Part shown: positions 17,304 through 26,587 of the stretch, piece by piece
How the letters are laid out: each line of letters starts with the position of its first letter
Numbering within the stretch: the first letter of the stretch is position 1
Assembly (NCBI GenBank): GCA_039814575.1
Contig: JBCCAY010000006.1
Location: forward strand, 124,001-188,000
Reading direction: 5' to 3'
Source of the DNA: MED-G105 sp039814575
GTDB taxonomy: Bacteria; Pseudomonadota; Alphaproteobacteria; Caulobacterales; Parvularculaceae
DNA length: 64,000 nt
The notes under the pieces: model-generated
What the model was told of the DNA's origin: nothing
The model's input: the letters and a program-made list of their open reading frames with translations, nothing else
Databases searched by the model: none
Translations under genes and position numbers: made by a program

Positions 17304-18907
17304 ACGTATTCCGGTAGGTGCCCGCCTAAGCGATCCATCATGGACTGCAGTCGCGCTTCGGCGACGGCCATCGGCTCGTTGCGGTCAAGCGGCGTCATCA
17401 ATCGCACCATGGCGCCGTCGGACCGACGCCGGGAAACGGCGTCAACCGTCAACCACAAACGCATGACGAACTCATTAGCGATATGGCGTCCGCGCTGTGG
17501 GTACCAATAGTAAACCAACTGACGCGCCGGTCCGTTTTGGATGACAAGGCGATTGTAATTCAGCGGCGCGCCGGTGGGCGTCGCGCCCGTCTCCACCGTG
17601 TGTTGCGTAATGCCCCATCCACCGCCGGGAATGCATTGGCTCGGCGAGTGCCAAGAACGGCCGTCACGGCGCGCTTCTAGATAAGCGAGATAGAGATTTA
17701 CGAAATCACCGTCAGGCGAGACCATGTCGACGACAATCGTATCGTCGGCGCCGATAACGTCAGCGACAAGCGGGCTTAGTTTTTTAACGTCCGCACCCCA
17801 GCCTTCGAACTCGGATGGAAGACTAGCGAATTTCGTCCGCTCAGGAACAATTAAATTATCGACACCGACAAAGCGAGCCGCGGCGAACGAAACAGCAAAG
17901 ACAACGACGATCGTCGCCATAACGGGGACACCGATGCGCGACGCACCCGCTTTCGAAGGCGCAACCGCCGGCAGTTCCGGCGAGCCAAGCGCGTCGACCG
18001 CGCTAAGCCGCGGCCTCGCGATAAAACCGAGCAATGCGACAACCGCGAACAACGCCACCATGCACAACAAGAAGACGACCCACCCCTCGAAGAAATGCAG
18101 AGCGCCTTCAGCGTGCTCCGTGCCATAGTTCTGCACGAGGAGGCCGGTGACGGCGATGCGGAAGCTGTTCATTAAAATCGTGATCGGCACGGTCGAGATG
18201 ACAATCAACGCTTTTTGCCAAAGAGGTCCGCGGTAAATGTACGCCGTCATTATCCCGAGGCTTAGGAACGGGAAAAGATAGCGCAGGCCGCTGCAGGCCT
18301 CAGCGACCTGCAACTGGTAATCGCCAAGGTCGATAATATTGCCGGAGAGAAAGACGGGCACGCCCAATGCCTCAAGCATGCCGACGCCGATGATCGACGA
18401 CATCTCCTGGAACTTCCAAGACAGAATAGTGATCAACATGTAGGGCGGCGGCACGGCGAACAGCAAAAACCCGATGGGGGCCGCCGTCGCGCGCAGCAAT
18501 GATGCGCCGCCAAAGCCTGCCGTCAGGCCGGCGATCGCGACGACCAGGCCAATTTGCTGAAAAAGAAAGCTCTCGGTGACGCGGCCCAAGAGCAGCCAAA
18601 ACGCCGCGCCGAGCGCTAGCCAAAGGCCGAGCCAGGAAGGATCGCCGACGCTCTTCAGAACATTGTCGCGGTTAATCCAAACGAGCCAGCCGGAAATCAC
18701 CGGGATGAAATAACTGTGGCTGAGCTCTTCTTGTTCGCCCCAACGCGCCCAGAGATTGCCGATGGCGTCCCAAAATAGGATTACCGTCGCGAGAACCGCA
18801 GCGGCGAGCAAACCAAGTGCGACGGGATTGCGCAAATCCCCCCCAGCGCCATGCCCAGCACTCTTCAATGGCGCGTCAGTGGAACTCAACGGATCGACAG
18901 CAGTCAT
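17294..18907 (-). CDS. Exosortase fused to EpsI domain
   Basis: A 537-residue inner-membrane protein. The first ~310 residues form 8-10 hydrophobic helices and contain the exosortase active-site motifs: Cys in VAEACSGLRY, Arg in LMNSFRI and His in ALHFFEGW. The C-terminal ~210 residues after the last helix match the EpsI-type domain (WHSPSQCIPGGGW, YYWYPQRGR). Exosortases cleave C-terminal sorting tags of exported proteins and often go with exopolysaccharide synthesis. Here neither a tagged substrate nor polysaccharide genes are adjacent, so the subtype is not assigned. Divergent from amn; convergent with maeB. Confidence 0.88.
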   Translation of the reverse strand: MTAVDPLSSTDAPLKSAGHGAGGDLRNPVALGLLAAAVLATVILFWDAIGNLWARWGEQEELSHSYFIPVISGWLVWINRDNVLKSVGDPSWLGLWLALGAAFWLLLGRVTESFLFQQIGLVVAIAGLTAGFGGASLLRATAAPIGFLLFAVPPPYMLITILSWKFQEMSSIIGVGMLEALGVPVFLSGNIIDLGDYQLQVAEACSGLRYLFPFLSLGIMTAYIYRGPLWQKALIVISTVPITILMNSFRIAVTGLLVQNYGTEHAEGALHFFEGWVVFLLCMVALFAVVALLGFIARPRLSAVDALGSPELPAVAPSKAGASRIGVPVMATIVVVFAVSFAAARFVGVDNLIVPERTKFASLPSEFEGWGADVKKLSPLVADVIGADDTIVVDMVSPDGDFVNLYLAYLEARRDGRSWHSPSQCIPGGGWGITQHTVETGATPTGAPLNYNRLVIQNGPARQLVYYWYPQRGRHIANEFVMRLWLTVDAVSRRRSDGAMVRLMTPLDRNEPMAVAEARLQSMMDRLGGHLPEYVPE

Positions 18908-19299
18908 TAGAAACTCCAGGCGGGCAGGCCGTTATGACCAAAAAGAACCGCGGGCGACAAAGACAGTAGGCGCAACCGAATAGCGATTTAAACGCCCTGA
19001 TCGAACGATTTCACAGCCCAATAGCATGCGAATTTCATGCCTTAACAGCTTGTTCGCATTAATCAATTGCGCGCCCTATCCCCTTGTGCGCGCCTCGCGA
19101 ATGAAGAAATGCTGACCCCTACGGACGTCACCGCAAGTCTTAACGGCTGGATCATCACATTCGAATAAGAATAGCTTTTGCGTCTTGCAAGTCCACATAT
19201 CGCGGCGCGGCGTCAGTTAACATATGGGTGAGCGCATTTGGGCGTGCGCACTCGCCGTCCTTTGGCTGCGCTGGAAAGACTAGAAGGGACCGCCCGCCC
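18908..19299. other. Divergent intergenic region, exosortase/amn
   Basis: About 390 bases with no convincing gene. It must contain both promoters. A small GCATG...CATGC hairpin lies near 19025-19041; otherwise no repeat or terminator was recognised. Confidence 0.5.
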
Positions 19300-20778
19300 A
19301 TGTCTCAATCCAATTCAGAAACACCGCCCCCTGCGGACGCCTTAACCCCTTGCGCCGATGGCGAGGCCGCCGTCACGCGCCTTAAGACGCTCTATTCGGA
19401 ATCAGTCGACGCTGTCGCGGAGCGGTTCCGCGCGTTCGCCGCAAACGCGGCCAAGACCCCGATCGCGGCGACTGAGAAGGGCGCGACCTACCCCTATCTG
19501 CAAGTCACCATCCCGGCCAATCGCGCAATCCAAACGAGCAATCTCGCCCTTGGCAATGTCGCGGGGCCAAACGTCTATGGCGCGACCATCACCCGTCCGG
19601 CCCTTTATGAACGGTACTTACGCACCCAGCTCAATGAGCTCTTCGAAACATTTAACGCAAAAGTGCATGTGGGGCGCTCGTTCACGCCGATCCCGCTCAC
19701 CTTCGCGATGGAGGCGGCGGCCGCAAACCTCACAGCCGACGACAGAGACCGGCTGCAGTTTCATTTCAACAGTCCGAGCCTTGCCGCAACCAATGACGAT
19801 ATTGTCGACGGGCGGCTGATCTTGAAACGCGACGGCCCGTTGCCGCTCAGCCCCTTCACGGCGGAACGCACCGACTATTCCCTGCACCGTATCCAGCACT
19901 ATACGGCGACGCGGCCGGAACACTTTCAGGAAGTTATTCTTTTTACGAACTACCAGCGATACGTAGATGAGTTCATCGCCCACGCCAAAACCGAGATTGA
20001 GGCGGGGCGCGCCGACGCCTTCATTGAGCCTGGCGGGCGGGAATCAAAGAAGGGCGCCCCTCCGAAAGAACCGCCCTTAAAAAAGATGCCCCAAATGCCC
20101 GCTTACCATATGGTGCGCACCGACGGGCAAGGGGTTACGCTCGTCAATATCGGCGTCGGCCCCTCAAACGCTAAGACGATTACGGACCACCTTGCGGTCC
20201 TGCGACCCCATGTGTGGTTGATGATCGGCCATTGCGGGGGCTTGCGCCGCACCCAGCGCCTTGGCGATTATGTTTTGGCGCACGCCTATTTGCGTGACGA
20301 CAAAGTACTGGACGAGGCCCTCGACCCGTCAATCCCCCTACCGACGATCGCTGAAGTGCAAGTGGCGCTCACCCGCGCTGTCGCAGAAGCGACGGATAGT
20401 TCCGACACCGCGCTGAAAGACCATTTACGGACCGGCACCGTCGTCACGACCGCCGATCGCAATTGGGAATTGCGGTTCAATGAAATTGCCGTACGTCTCA
20501 ATCAATCACGCGCCATCGCCATCGATATGGAATCGGCGACCATCGCCGCCAATGGCTATCGCTATCGCGTCCCTTACGGAACTTTATTGTGCGTCTCAGA
20601 TCGCCCGCTGCATGGCGAACTAAAGCTTCCAGGCATGGCCGACGCGTTTTACGAAGCCCGCATTAGTCAGCACTTAGCTGTCGGCCTGCGAGCAGCGGAA
20701 CTGCTGCGCGCCGAAGCGAATGCGGGAACGCTCCATTCACGCAAGCTGCGCAGTTTCGACGAACCGTTTCTGCGTTAA
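19300..20778 (+). CDS. amn: AMP nucleosidase
   Basis: Hydrolyses AMP to adenine and ribose 5-phosphate, controlling AMP levels. The N-terminal AMP nucleosidase domain (to ~residue 170) is followed by a phosphorylase-type nucleosidase fold with VNIGVGPSNAKT, MIGHCGG and AIDMESATIAANGYRY, the last binding ribose. The 492-residue length is normal. Start at 19300 (MSQSNSETPP) has GAAGGGA upstream; a version 24 codons longer lacks a family counterpart. Confidence 0.94.
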   Translation: MSQSNSETPPPADALTPCADGEAAVTRLKTLYSESVDAVAERFRAFAANAAKTPIAATEKGATYPYLQVTIPANRAIQTSNLALGNVAGPNVYGATITRPALYERYLRTQLNELFETFNAKVHVGRSFTPIPLTFAMEAAAANLTADDRDRLQFHFNSPSLAATNDDIVDGRLILKRDGPLPLSPFTAERTDYSLHRIQHYTATRPEHFQEVILFTNYQRYVDEFIAHAKTEIEAGRADAFIEPGGRESKKGAPPKEPPLKKMPQMPAYHMVRTDGQGVTLVNIGVGPSNAKTITDHLAVLRPHVWLMIGHCGGLRRTQRLGDYVLAHAYLRDDKVLDEALDPSIPLPTIAEVQVALTRAVAEATDSSDTALKDHLRTGTVVTTADRNWELRFNEIAVRLNQSRAIAIDMESATIAANGYRYRVPYGTLLCVSDRPLHGELKLPGMADAFYEARISQHLAVGLRAAELLRAEANAGTLHSRKLRSFDEPFLR

Positions 20779-20789
20779 ATAGCCCGTCA

Positions 20790-21602
20790 TTACTCTTGAT
20801 TGGGTTTGGTTTCGACCAATTCAACTTCAAAGACGCTCGGCCATTTTTTTCCGGTGATGAACAAACGTTTCGACGCCGCATCATACGCCACGCCGTTCAA
20901 GACTTCGTCGCGGCGGCGGCGCTGTTCTTGGTCGGGAAGAAGGCCCGAGAAATCAATGACGCCGACAACGGCGCCCGTCGCCGGATCGATGCGAACGACG
21001 TAATCGGACTTCCAAACATTGGCGAAAATCTCGCCCTCCACCCATTCCAGCTCGTTTAACCGCTTAACGAGTTGTCCGCGATAAAGGACCGCCAATGTAC
21101 GCAAGGGTTCAAGGCTTTCCGGGTCAAGAAAGCGCAAAACATGGCTGCCGTCGCTCATAATCAGTGCCTCGCCATTATGGGTGAGCCCCCATCCCTCGCC
21201 GGCATAGGTGAACTGATCAACTTTTTTCAGACCGTCTTTTTCGAACACGAACCCAAGGCCGGATCGCCATGTCAGCATGATGAGCCGCTCGCCCCATGTG
21301 ACCGCCCCCTCGCCGAAATATTGCTTTGGTAACTTCGTCTCCGCGAGCACCGCGCCCGTCTCAATATCAACGCGGCGCACGGATGATTGGCCGTAGAGGC
21401 CGGTGCTCTCATAGAAGGCGCCGTCCTCAACAAATAATCCTTGCGTGAACGCCGCTTCGTCGTGCGGATACGTGTTGACGATGCGATAACCGTAACGCGC
21501 TTCAGACCACGCCGGCGTCACGATGCCGAAGACAGCGCCGAACATTACCCCGCAAACGAGGACAATCGCCCATAGGGCGCTGAAACGGCGAGACCGCCTC
21601 AC
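20790..21602 (-). CDS. Glutaminyl-peptide cyclotransferase, exported
   Basis: Glutamine cyclotransferase of the five-bladed beta-propeller type, which forms pyroglutamate at N-termini. After a signal sequence or anchor (residues ~8-32, hydrophobic) come NTYPHDEAAFTQGL, ESTGLYGQSSVRRVD and LNELEWVEGEIFANVW, all family hallmarks. The product is probably periplasmic. It overlaps the upstream acyltransferase gene by four bases, so it is translated from the same message; whether it has any role in lipid synthesis is unknown. Confidence 0.9.
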   Translation of the reverse strand: MRRSRRFSALWAIVLVCGVMFGAVFGIVTPAWSEARYGYRIVNTYPHDEAAFTQGLFVEDGAFYESTGLYGQSSVRRVDIETGAVLAETKLPKQYFGEGAVTWGERLIMLTWRSGLGFVFEKDGLKKVDQFTYAGEGWGLTHNGEALIMSDGSHVLRFLDPESLEPLRTLAVLYRGQLVKRLNELEWVEGEIFANVWKSDYVVRIDPATGAVVGVIDFSGLLPDQEQRRRRDEVLNGVAYDAASKRLFITGKKWPSVFEVELVETKPNQE

Positions 21603-22813
21603 AACGCCTTCTCATAGACGCGATAGGTCTTGTAGATGCGCCCGCCCATATCGATGAGCATATTCAACATCGCGGTATTGTTTTCCAGTATCCAAGAAAG
21701 CTCCGATGACTGGAGGCCGCGATCAATATTCGCGCGGTTCATCACGTCAATCATCTTATAGGCGAACGCGGCGCCCACGGGCTTTCCTTGGAATTTCTTC
21801 CGCACACCCATGAGCGGCATACGCGCTTCGGTGAGGCCCTTTATTTTCAACCGATAAAGCAATTTCGCCCAGTTAAAGGGCAAAAGTTTGCCGTCAAAAT
21901 CGTGGATCGCCTCATTGATGTTCGGCAAGACAAGCGCGAACGCGGCCGGCTCGCCGTCATATTCGCAGATCATGAAATTCATTTTGGTGAGGATCGGCCG
22001 CAATTCGTTAGCCATATGTTCAGCTTGTTCATCGGTAAAGGGAATAAACCCCCAATTCTCCGACCAAGCATCATTGTAAATCGAGATCGCCGTGCGCACA
22101 TCTTCTTTGAAACGGGAAAAGTCGACATTGCGCAGGTTCACTTTAGGTTTGTTGAGGGCGCGATCAACAAAAGCCTGGCGCTTGGCCGGAATGAACTCTT
22201 TCACATTGCGGTATTCCAACGCGAACATATCCATCGCTTTGGCGTAACCGCCCGCTTCGATATAGTCTTTGTACCAAGGCCGCGCGTGCGGCATCATCAC
22301 ATAGGGCGGGGCGTCGAACCCATCGACCAGAAGGCCGGTTTCCTCATTGACCGAGAAACTCAACGGCCCAACGATCCGCTTCATGCCTTGCGCGCGCAGC
22401 CATTCTTCGGCGGTCGTTAAAAGAGTGTCGAACACCGCTGGATCGTCGACGCCGTCGATAAAGCCGAAATGGCCCGTAGCGTCATTATAGCGGTCGAGAT
22501 GAAGGGGATTGACGATGGCCGCGATCCGGCCGACAGCGCGCCCGTCGATTTTCGCAACCCATAATTGATGGGCTGCGTTTTTCAAAACTGGGTTCGCTTT
22601 CGGGTTAAGACGCGCGCCCACTTCGAATTCCAACGGCGCGATATAGTGGGGATCGTCCGTATAAGCCGGCTTCGCCGCAGCCATGAAGGCTTTGCGGCCA
22701 TCTGCGCCCGACACCGCCTCAACAACAACGTTCGATGTGGGCGTTTCGCCGGCTCGCCCGCCGCTTTCAGCAGCAGCCGTTGCAGGCGTCGAAAGAACGT
22801 CAGTATTAGACAT
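21599..22813 (-). CDS. GNAT-type N-acyltransferase, candidate bacterial ceramide synthase
   Basis: A 404-residue cytoplasmic protein with two GNAT-like halves: WVAKIDGRAVGRIAAIVNP around residue 90 and the C-terminal segment around ELSWILENNTAMLNM. The family, annotated only as conserved hypothetical or GNAT, includes the Caulobacter protein shown to acylate the sphingoid base (bCerS). Its place in the same minus-strand run as serine palmitoyltransferase, ACP and a CerR-like oxidoreductase makes ceramide synthase the best reading, but this is context-based. Overlaps the cyclotransferase gene by four bases. The 23 N-terminal residues are Ala/Thr-rich and poorly conserved-looking. Confidence 0.72.
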   Translation of the reverse strand: MSNTDVLSTPATAAAESGGRAGETPTSNVVVEAVSGADGRKAFMAAAKPAYTDDPHYIAPLEFEVGARLNPKANPVLKNAAHQLWVAKIDGRAVGRIAAIVNPLHLDRYNDATGHFGFIDGVDDPAVFDTLLTTAEEWLRAQGMKRIVGPLSFSVNEETGLLVDGFDAPPYVMMPHARPWYKDYIEAGGYAKAMDMFALEYRNVKEFIPAKRQAFVDRALNKPKVNLRNVDFSRFKEDVRTAISIYNDAWSENWGFIPFTDEQAEHMANELRPILTKMNFMICEYDGEPAAFALVLPNINEAIHDFDGKLLPFNWAKLLYRLKIKGLTEARMPLMGVRKKFQGKPVGAAFAYKMIDVMNRANIDRGLQSSELSWILENNTAMLNMLIDMGGRIYKTYRVYEKAL

Positions 22814-23010
22814 GAAAGGCGGCTCCCATCGCTTAATCGATGCACTCGAGCGCCAGCCAATCAGATTGGTTCAGAAATTGACCATGGCAGGCGCTCAAAG
22901 CGAAGACTCTAGAGCCCTGCTTTTATGAGGCGATAATCGAAACGCCAAGCCCTAGCGGACTGAGCCTTGGCGTCCGCCTAAGCGCCGCGCCAGCGACGTG
23001 TTGGCGACGC

Positions 23011-23541
23011 CTAGTTTTTCAGCTTGATCTCGACAACGGCGCCATCTTCGGGAACCACAAAAAGAGATTCTTCCAAGGTCGGCGGACCAAAGCGAATGAC
23101 GGGATTGTTGGAGATGCCGAACGGCTCGGTCGGGATGCCGAACGCCGCGCGATCAAGCGTCTTATTGGCGTTTTCGTCATGGTAAACGGCCATGGCGTAA
23201 TTGCCGTCCACGGGCGCGCGCATGCAGAACTGCGTCACTGGCGCCCTGGCGGCGAACCGCACCTGTTGAACACGGCCGTCGCGCTTCAAAAAGCCGTCTT
23301 GGTCTTCACGGTAAAGGTCAGCGACCATCAGGCCGACGCTTTCTTTGACGCCCTCGATTGAGACGCGCACTTCATTGTTAGCGCCGGAGCAGCTGACATG
23401 ATCGAAGACGTTTGTCGCAGCGGTCGCCGCTTCCGCGCCGTCGCCAGAGGCGGCGAACGCCGCGGCCGCGGACAATGGCGCGAGCGCCAAGCCTTTGAAA
23501 AACGTTGAAGACCGAAGCAAACGAAACATTTTAAAATCCAT
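23011..23541 (-). CDS. Exported DUF2141 protein
   Basis: A 176-residue protein with a signal peptide (hydrophobic core about 12-30, ending in AAAAFAASG) and a DUF2141 beta-sandwich domain: VRVSIEGVKES, then the family motif YAMAVYHDENANKTLD and FGIPTEPFGISNNP. Function unknown; such proteins are commonly found beside sphingolipid genes in alphaproteobacteria as far as I recall. The start at 23541 (MDFKMFRLL) is preferred because the signal peptide begins there; the frame extends 32 codons further without hydrophobic signal. It lies between SPT and the putative ceramide synthase. Confidence 0.8.
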   Translation of the reverse strand: MDFKMFRLLRSSTFFKGLALAPLSAAAAFAASGDGAEAATAATNVFDHVSCSGANNEVRVSIEGVKESVGLMVADLYREDQDGFLKRDGRVQQVRFAARAPVTQFCMRAPVDGNYAMAVYHDENANKTLDRAAFGIPTEPFGISNNPVIRFGPPTLEESLFVVPEDGAVVEIKLKN

Positions 23542-23968
23542 CATAACTGGCGTTGCGCCTTCCAAAGGCGGCGCGTCAACGCGCGGTTTCCTGTCAATCA
23601 TCGGCCAACGACCGCTTTCGGCCGCCAACGTCGTCAATCTTTTAAGAGCCCCCGCGCCCCTTGATCAGCGCCGCCTCAAATGGCGACCCCTAAGTGACGC
23701 AGCGACATGCAACGCCCTTGCCGTCCCATTACGGGAAACCGGCCTTGGCGAGCGCTGCCCTTACCGCACCGCAACAATCAGCGCTCGCCGAGGCGAAATC
23801 TGGGCGGAAAATGGGCTTAACGCAAGCCTAACGACATCGTGATTTTTGTGCTAGCGGGATCGACCGGCATCAGAACCGGAATCGAAACCACCGCGAAAAG
23901 ACGCGCCCCAAGACTCCAGCGCTTCCTCGAGCCAGTGCTGAAACAGCCCTCAGCGCATATTGCGGCCG
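23542..23968. other. Intergenic stretch between spt and DUF2141 gene
   Basis: About 430 bases between two minus-strand genes. No convincing gene, RNA or terminator was seen. A promoter for the DUF2141-acyltransferase-cyclotransferase group may lie here. Confidence 0.4.
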
Positions 23969-25186
23969 CTATTCGGCTGCGGCCTCTGCGACACGCGCGC
24001 CCGGAATGGCGTCAGCCATCGCGGTATAGGCGTCAACGACTTTATCGATGTCATCCGGCGTATGGGCGGCGGAAACCGACAGACGCAACAACGACTCCGT
24101 CGACGGCGTTCCTGGCGGGATCGCCATATTGACGTAAACGCCATGCTCAAGAAGGAAGTTCCAAGCCGCGAACGCCTGTTCTTGCTGTTTGAACAAGATC
24201 GAGACGACCGGCGCCGGATCAGCGGCGAGGCGTAAGCCCAATTGCTTAAACGCCGCATGGAAACGATTGGCGTTCTCCCAGAGCTTCTTCTTAATGTCCG
24301 GGTTCGCCTTAATGGTATCAAGCGCTTTGTGCGTCGTCGCGATGTTCGCCGGCGTCGGCGACGCGGTGAACATATACGCGCGCGCAGAAAATCTTAGGAA
24401 GTCTAGCTCTTTGTGGTTCGAGGCGACAAAGCCGCCAACCGACGCTAAGCTTTTGGAGAACGTGCCGGAATAGAAGTCGATCTTATCCATCACGCCGTCG
24501 ACTTCCGAGACGCCGCGGCCGTATTCACCATAAGTGCCGAAGGAATGGGCTTCGTCCACATAAATATACGCCCCATGGGCGTGGGCGACGTCGACAAACT
24601 CCTTCACCGGCGCGATGTCGCCATACATCGAGTACATGCCTTCAATGCAAACGAGCTTGCCCTTAACGCTCGGGTCAAGCCGGCCGAGGCGCTTATTCAG
24701 GCTTTCCGGGTCATTGTGACGGAAACGGATCGTCTCCGCGCCGGATAATTGACAGCCGTCATAAATGCAGGCGTGGCAGTCGGCGTCGACGAGAACGACG
24801 TCTTCGCCAGGCTTGGCGAGACCGGCGATCGAACCAAGATTCGCCTGGTAGCCGGTCGAGAAAACGATGCACTGGTCGAGCCCCAGAAAATCAGCAAGAT
24901 CATCTTCTAACGCTCTGTGGGCGGAATAAGTGCCGTTCGCAAAGCGCGAGCCAGTCGTGCCGGTGCCGCTTATCTCAAGCGCGTCCTGACCGGCTTTGAT
25001 AGCGCCCTCATTGAACGTCATGCCCATATAATTATGGGTGCCGGCGAGCACCGTTTCACGGCCTTTAATACGCGCGCGCGTGATGCTCAGCATTTCTTCC
25101 ATCACGACCGTGAAAGGATTACGGCCGGCCTCGGAAAGGCCGTTATACATGGTGGCCGTTTTCTCAAACTTGTCGAACAAACTCAT
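23969..25186 (-). CDS. spt: Serine palmitoyltransferase
   Basis: PLP-dependent alpha-oxoamine synthase that condenses L-serine with an acyl thioester to 3-ketosphinganine, the first step of sphingolipid synthesis. The protein shows NYMGMT, SGTGTTGSRFANGTYSAH cut at its core, VDEAHSFGTYG, and the PLP lysine in YSGTFSKSLAS; the SRFANG and SKSL region is that of SPT rather than KBL or BioF. The 405-residue length fits the soluble bacterial enzyme. It follows directly after a dedicated ACP gene (36 bases), which probably delivers the acyl chain. Confidence 0.93.
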   Translation of the reverse strand: MSLFDKFEKTATMYNGLSEAGRNPFTVVMEEMLSITRARIKGRETVLAGTHNYMGMTFNEGAIKAGQDALEISGTGTTGSRFANGTYSAHRALEDDLADFLGLDQCIVFSTGYQANLGSIAGLAKPGEDVVLVDADCHACIYDGCQLSGAETIRFRHNDPESLNKRLGRLDPSVKGKLVCIEGMYSMYGDIAPVKEFVDVAHAHGAYIYVDEAHSFGTYGEYGRGVSEVDGVMDKIDFYSGTFSKSLASVGGFVASNHKELDFLRFSARAYMFTASPTPANIATTHKALDTIKANPDIKKKLWENANRFHAAFKQLGLRLAADPAPVVSILFKQQEQAFAAWNFLLEHGVYVNMAIPPGTPSTESLLRLSVSAAHTPDDIDKVVDAYTAMADAIPGARVAEAAAE

Positions 25187-25222
25187 GGCGAACCCCTATC
25201 GGCGCGTCTTTCTTAGAAGACG

Positions 25223-25585
25223 TTAGGCCTGTTCTTTCTTAATGGCGTGGATGGCGTCGACGAGTTCGCCGATCGTGCGCGTCTCGGAAATCGTATTGAC
25301 GGGAATTGAGATGTCGTAGCTGTCCTCAATCTCCATAACAACGTCGAGAATAGCGACGCTGTCGATTTCGAGATCCGCCACCAAATCCGTCTCGCGCGTC
25401 AGTTTCGCGCCGGTATCGTTAAGCGGCTCGATGAGCGTGCAAATCTTGTGATAGACGAGGTCATCGTCCCCTTGAACGCCAGCGGGCGTTTTATCGTCGT
25501 TCGGCATAAGCGCGTCTTTATCTTTTTCGGCGGCTGTATTGACGATGCGGCGGCTTCCGCCGCTCGCAGCAATCGGGCCGCTCAT
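25223..25585 (-). CDS. Acyl carrier protein for sphingolipid synthesis
   Basis: A 120-residue protein whose C-terminal ~80 residues form an acyl carrier domain with the phosphopantetheine serine in DLEIDSVAILD. The ~40 N-terminal residues are polar and variable. Start at 25585 has GGAG six bases upstream; alternatives at 25597 and 25507 exist. Lying between a CerR-like oxidoreductase and SPT, it is almost certainly the specialised ACP (AcpR type) that loads SPT, not the fatty acid synthase ACP. Confidence 0.88.
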   Translation of the reverse strand: MSGPIAASGGSRRIVNTAAEKDKDALMPNDDKTPAGVQGDDDLVYHKICTLIEPLNDTGAKLTRETDLVADLEIDSVAILDVVMEIEDSYDISIPVNTISETRTIGELVDAIHAIKKEQA

Positions 25586-25605
25586 TCCGCGCTCCATAGA
25601 GAGCG

Positions 25606-26556
25606 CTACAGCGATCCCTCTTCTTGATACCAGCGGAGCGTTTTTGCAAATCCTTCCGCCAGTGACGTTGTCGCGGTCCAGCTCGTGTGGGCGCTTAGCA
25701 GATTATCGCGCGCGACCCAATCGGGATGGAAAAACTCCGCCACCTTGCCGCGGCTGACAAAAGCGGCTTCGCCGCGCAAGCGCCCCCAGGCCTCCCCCAT
25801 GAGGGCCTGCGCCTCCATCAAAAAACGCGGCGCGCGGAACGCCCATACCTTGCGGCCCATGGCGCCGGCGAGCGCCGCGCCGATGTCTCGCCAAGCATGG
25901 CCGTCGGGTTGATCGTCGCCGATCTCATAGACGTCGCCAGGCGGCGCTTCTTGGGCGGCGCAAATAATCGCAGCGGCCACGTCATCCACATGGAGAATGG
26001 AGGCACGGGCTGGAGACGGCGTCGCGGGCTCCGGCGCAATGCCGGCTTTGACCATTTTGAAGAGCGACAAGGTCGCCTGGTCGGCGGGCCCGTAAATCGC
26101 CGGCAAACGCAGTGATATCCACGGATTGTCGCCGCTACCGTCGCGCGCGGCGTCTTCGCTTAACCGCTTGGACTTGGCGTAAGGCGACACGGCGCTTTCG
26201 CGCGCCGCCATCGACGAGATTTGCACGAAAAACGCGCCGGCTTCGGCGGCGGCTTTCGCTGCGCCAAGAGCGCCGTCAACATTGACGCGCTGGAAGTCGG
26301 CCGGCGTCAGCGCATGGGTGAGGCCGGCGCAATTGATCAAAACATCCGCGCCGGCAACGAGCCGTCGGAGGGCCTCATCGTCGCCAAGGCCGCCCGTAAC
26401 GATATCTATACGGTCTTCGAACCCCATCAGCTTCGAGGGCGACCGCGCAAGGGCGGCGACGTCGATCCCCTTTTCGAGGGCCGCCGCGATGATGCGGCCG
26501 CCGACAAAACCAGTGCCGCCGGTCAAAGCGAGGCGTCGAATGGATCGCGTTGTCAT
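25606..26556 (-). CDS. NAD(P)-dependent oxidoreductase, CerR-like
   Basis: A 316-residue extended short-chain dehydrogenase. The Rossmann motif TGGTGFVGGRI is at residues ~13-23 and the catalytic Tyr-Lys pair can be placed in SPYAKSKRL. In Caulobacter the gene next to SPT and ACP encodes such a Rossmann enzyme that reduces the keto group of the sphingolipid intermediate; the same role is inferred here from position and fold. Spacing to the ACP gene is about 20 bases, so the three genes form one unit. Confidence 0.8.
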   Translation of the reverse strand: MTTRSIRRLALTGGTGFVGGRIIAAALEKGIDVAALARSPSKLMGFEDRIDIVTGGLGDDEALRRLVAGADVLINCAGLTHALTPADFQRVNVDGALGAAKAAAEAGAFFVQISSMAARESAVSPYAKSKRLSEDAARDGSGDNPWISLRLPAIYGPADQATLSLFKMVKAGIAPEPATPSPARASILHVDDVAAAIICAAQEAPPGDVYEIGDDQPDGHAWRDIGAALAGAMGRKVWAFRAPRFLMEAQALMGEAWGRLRGEAAFVSRGKVAEFFHPDWVARDNLLSAHTSWTATTSLAEGFAKTLRWYQEEGSL

Positions 26557-26587
26557 AATGATAAAACGTCGTCGACGAAGCCGGGCG

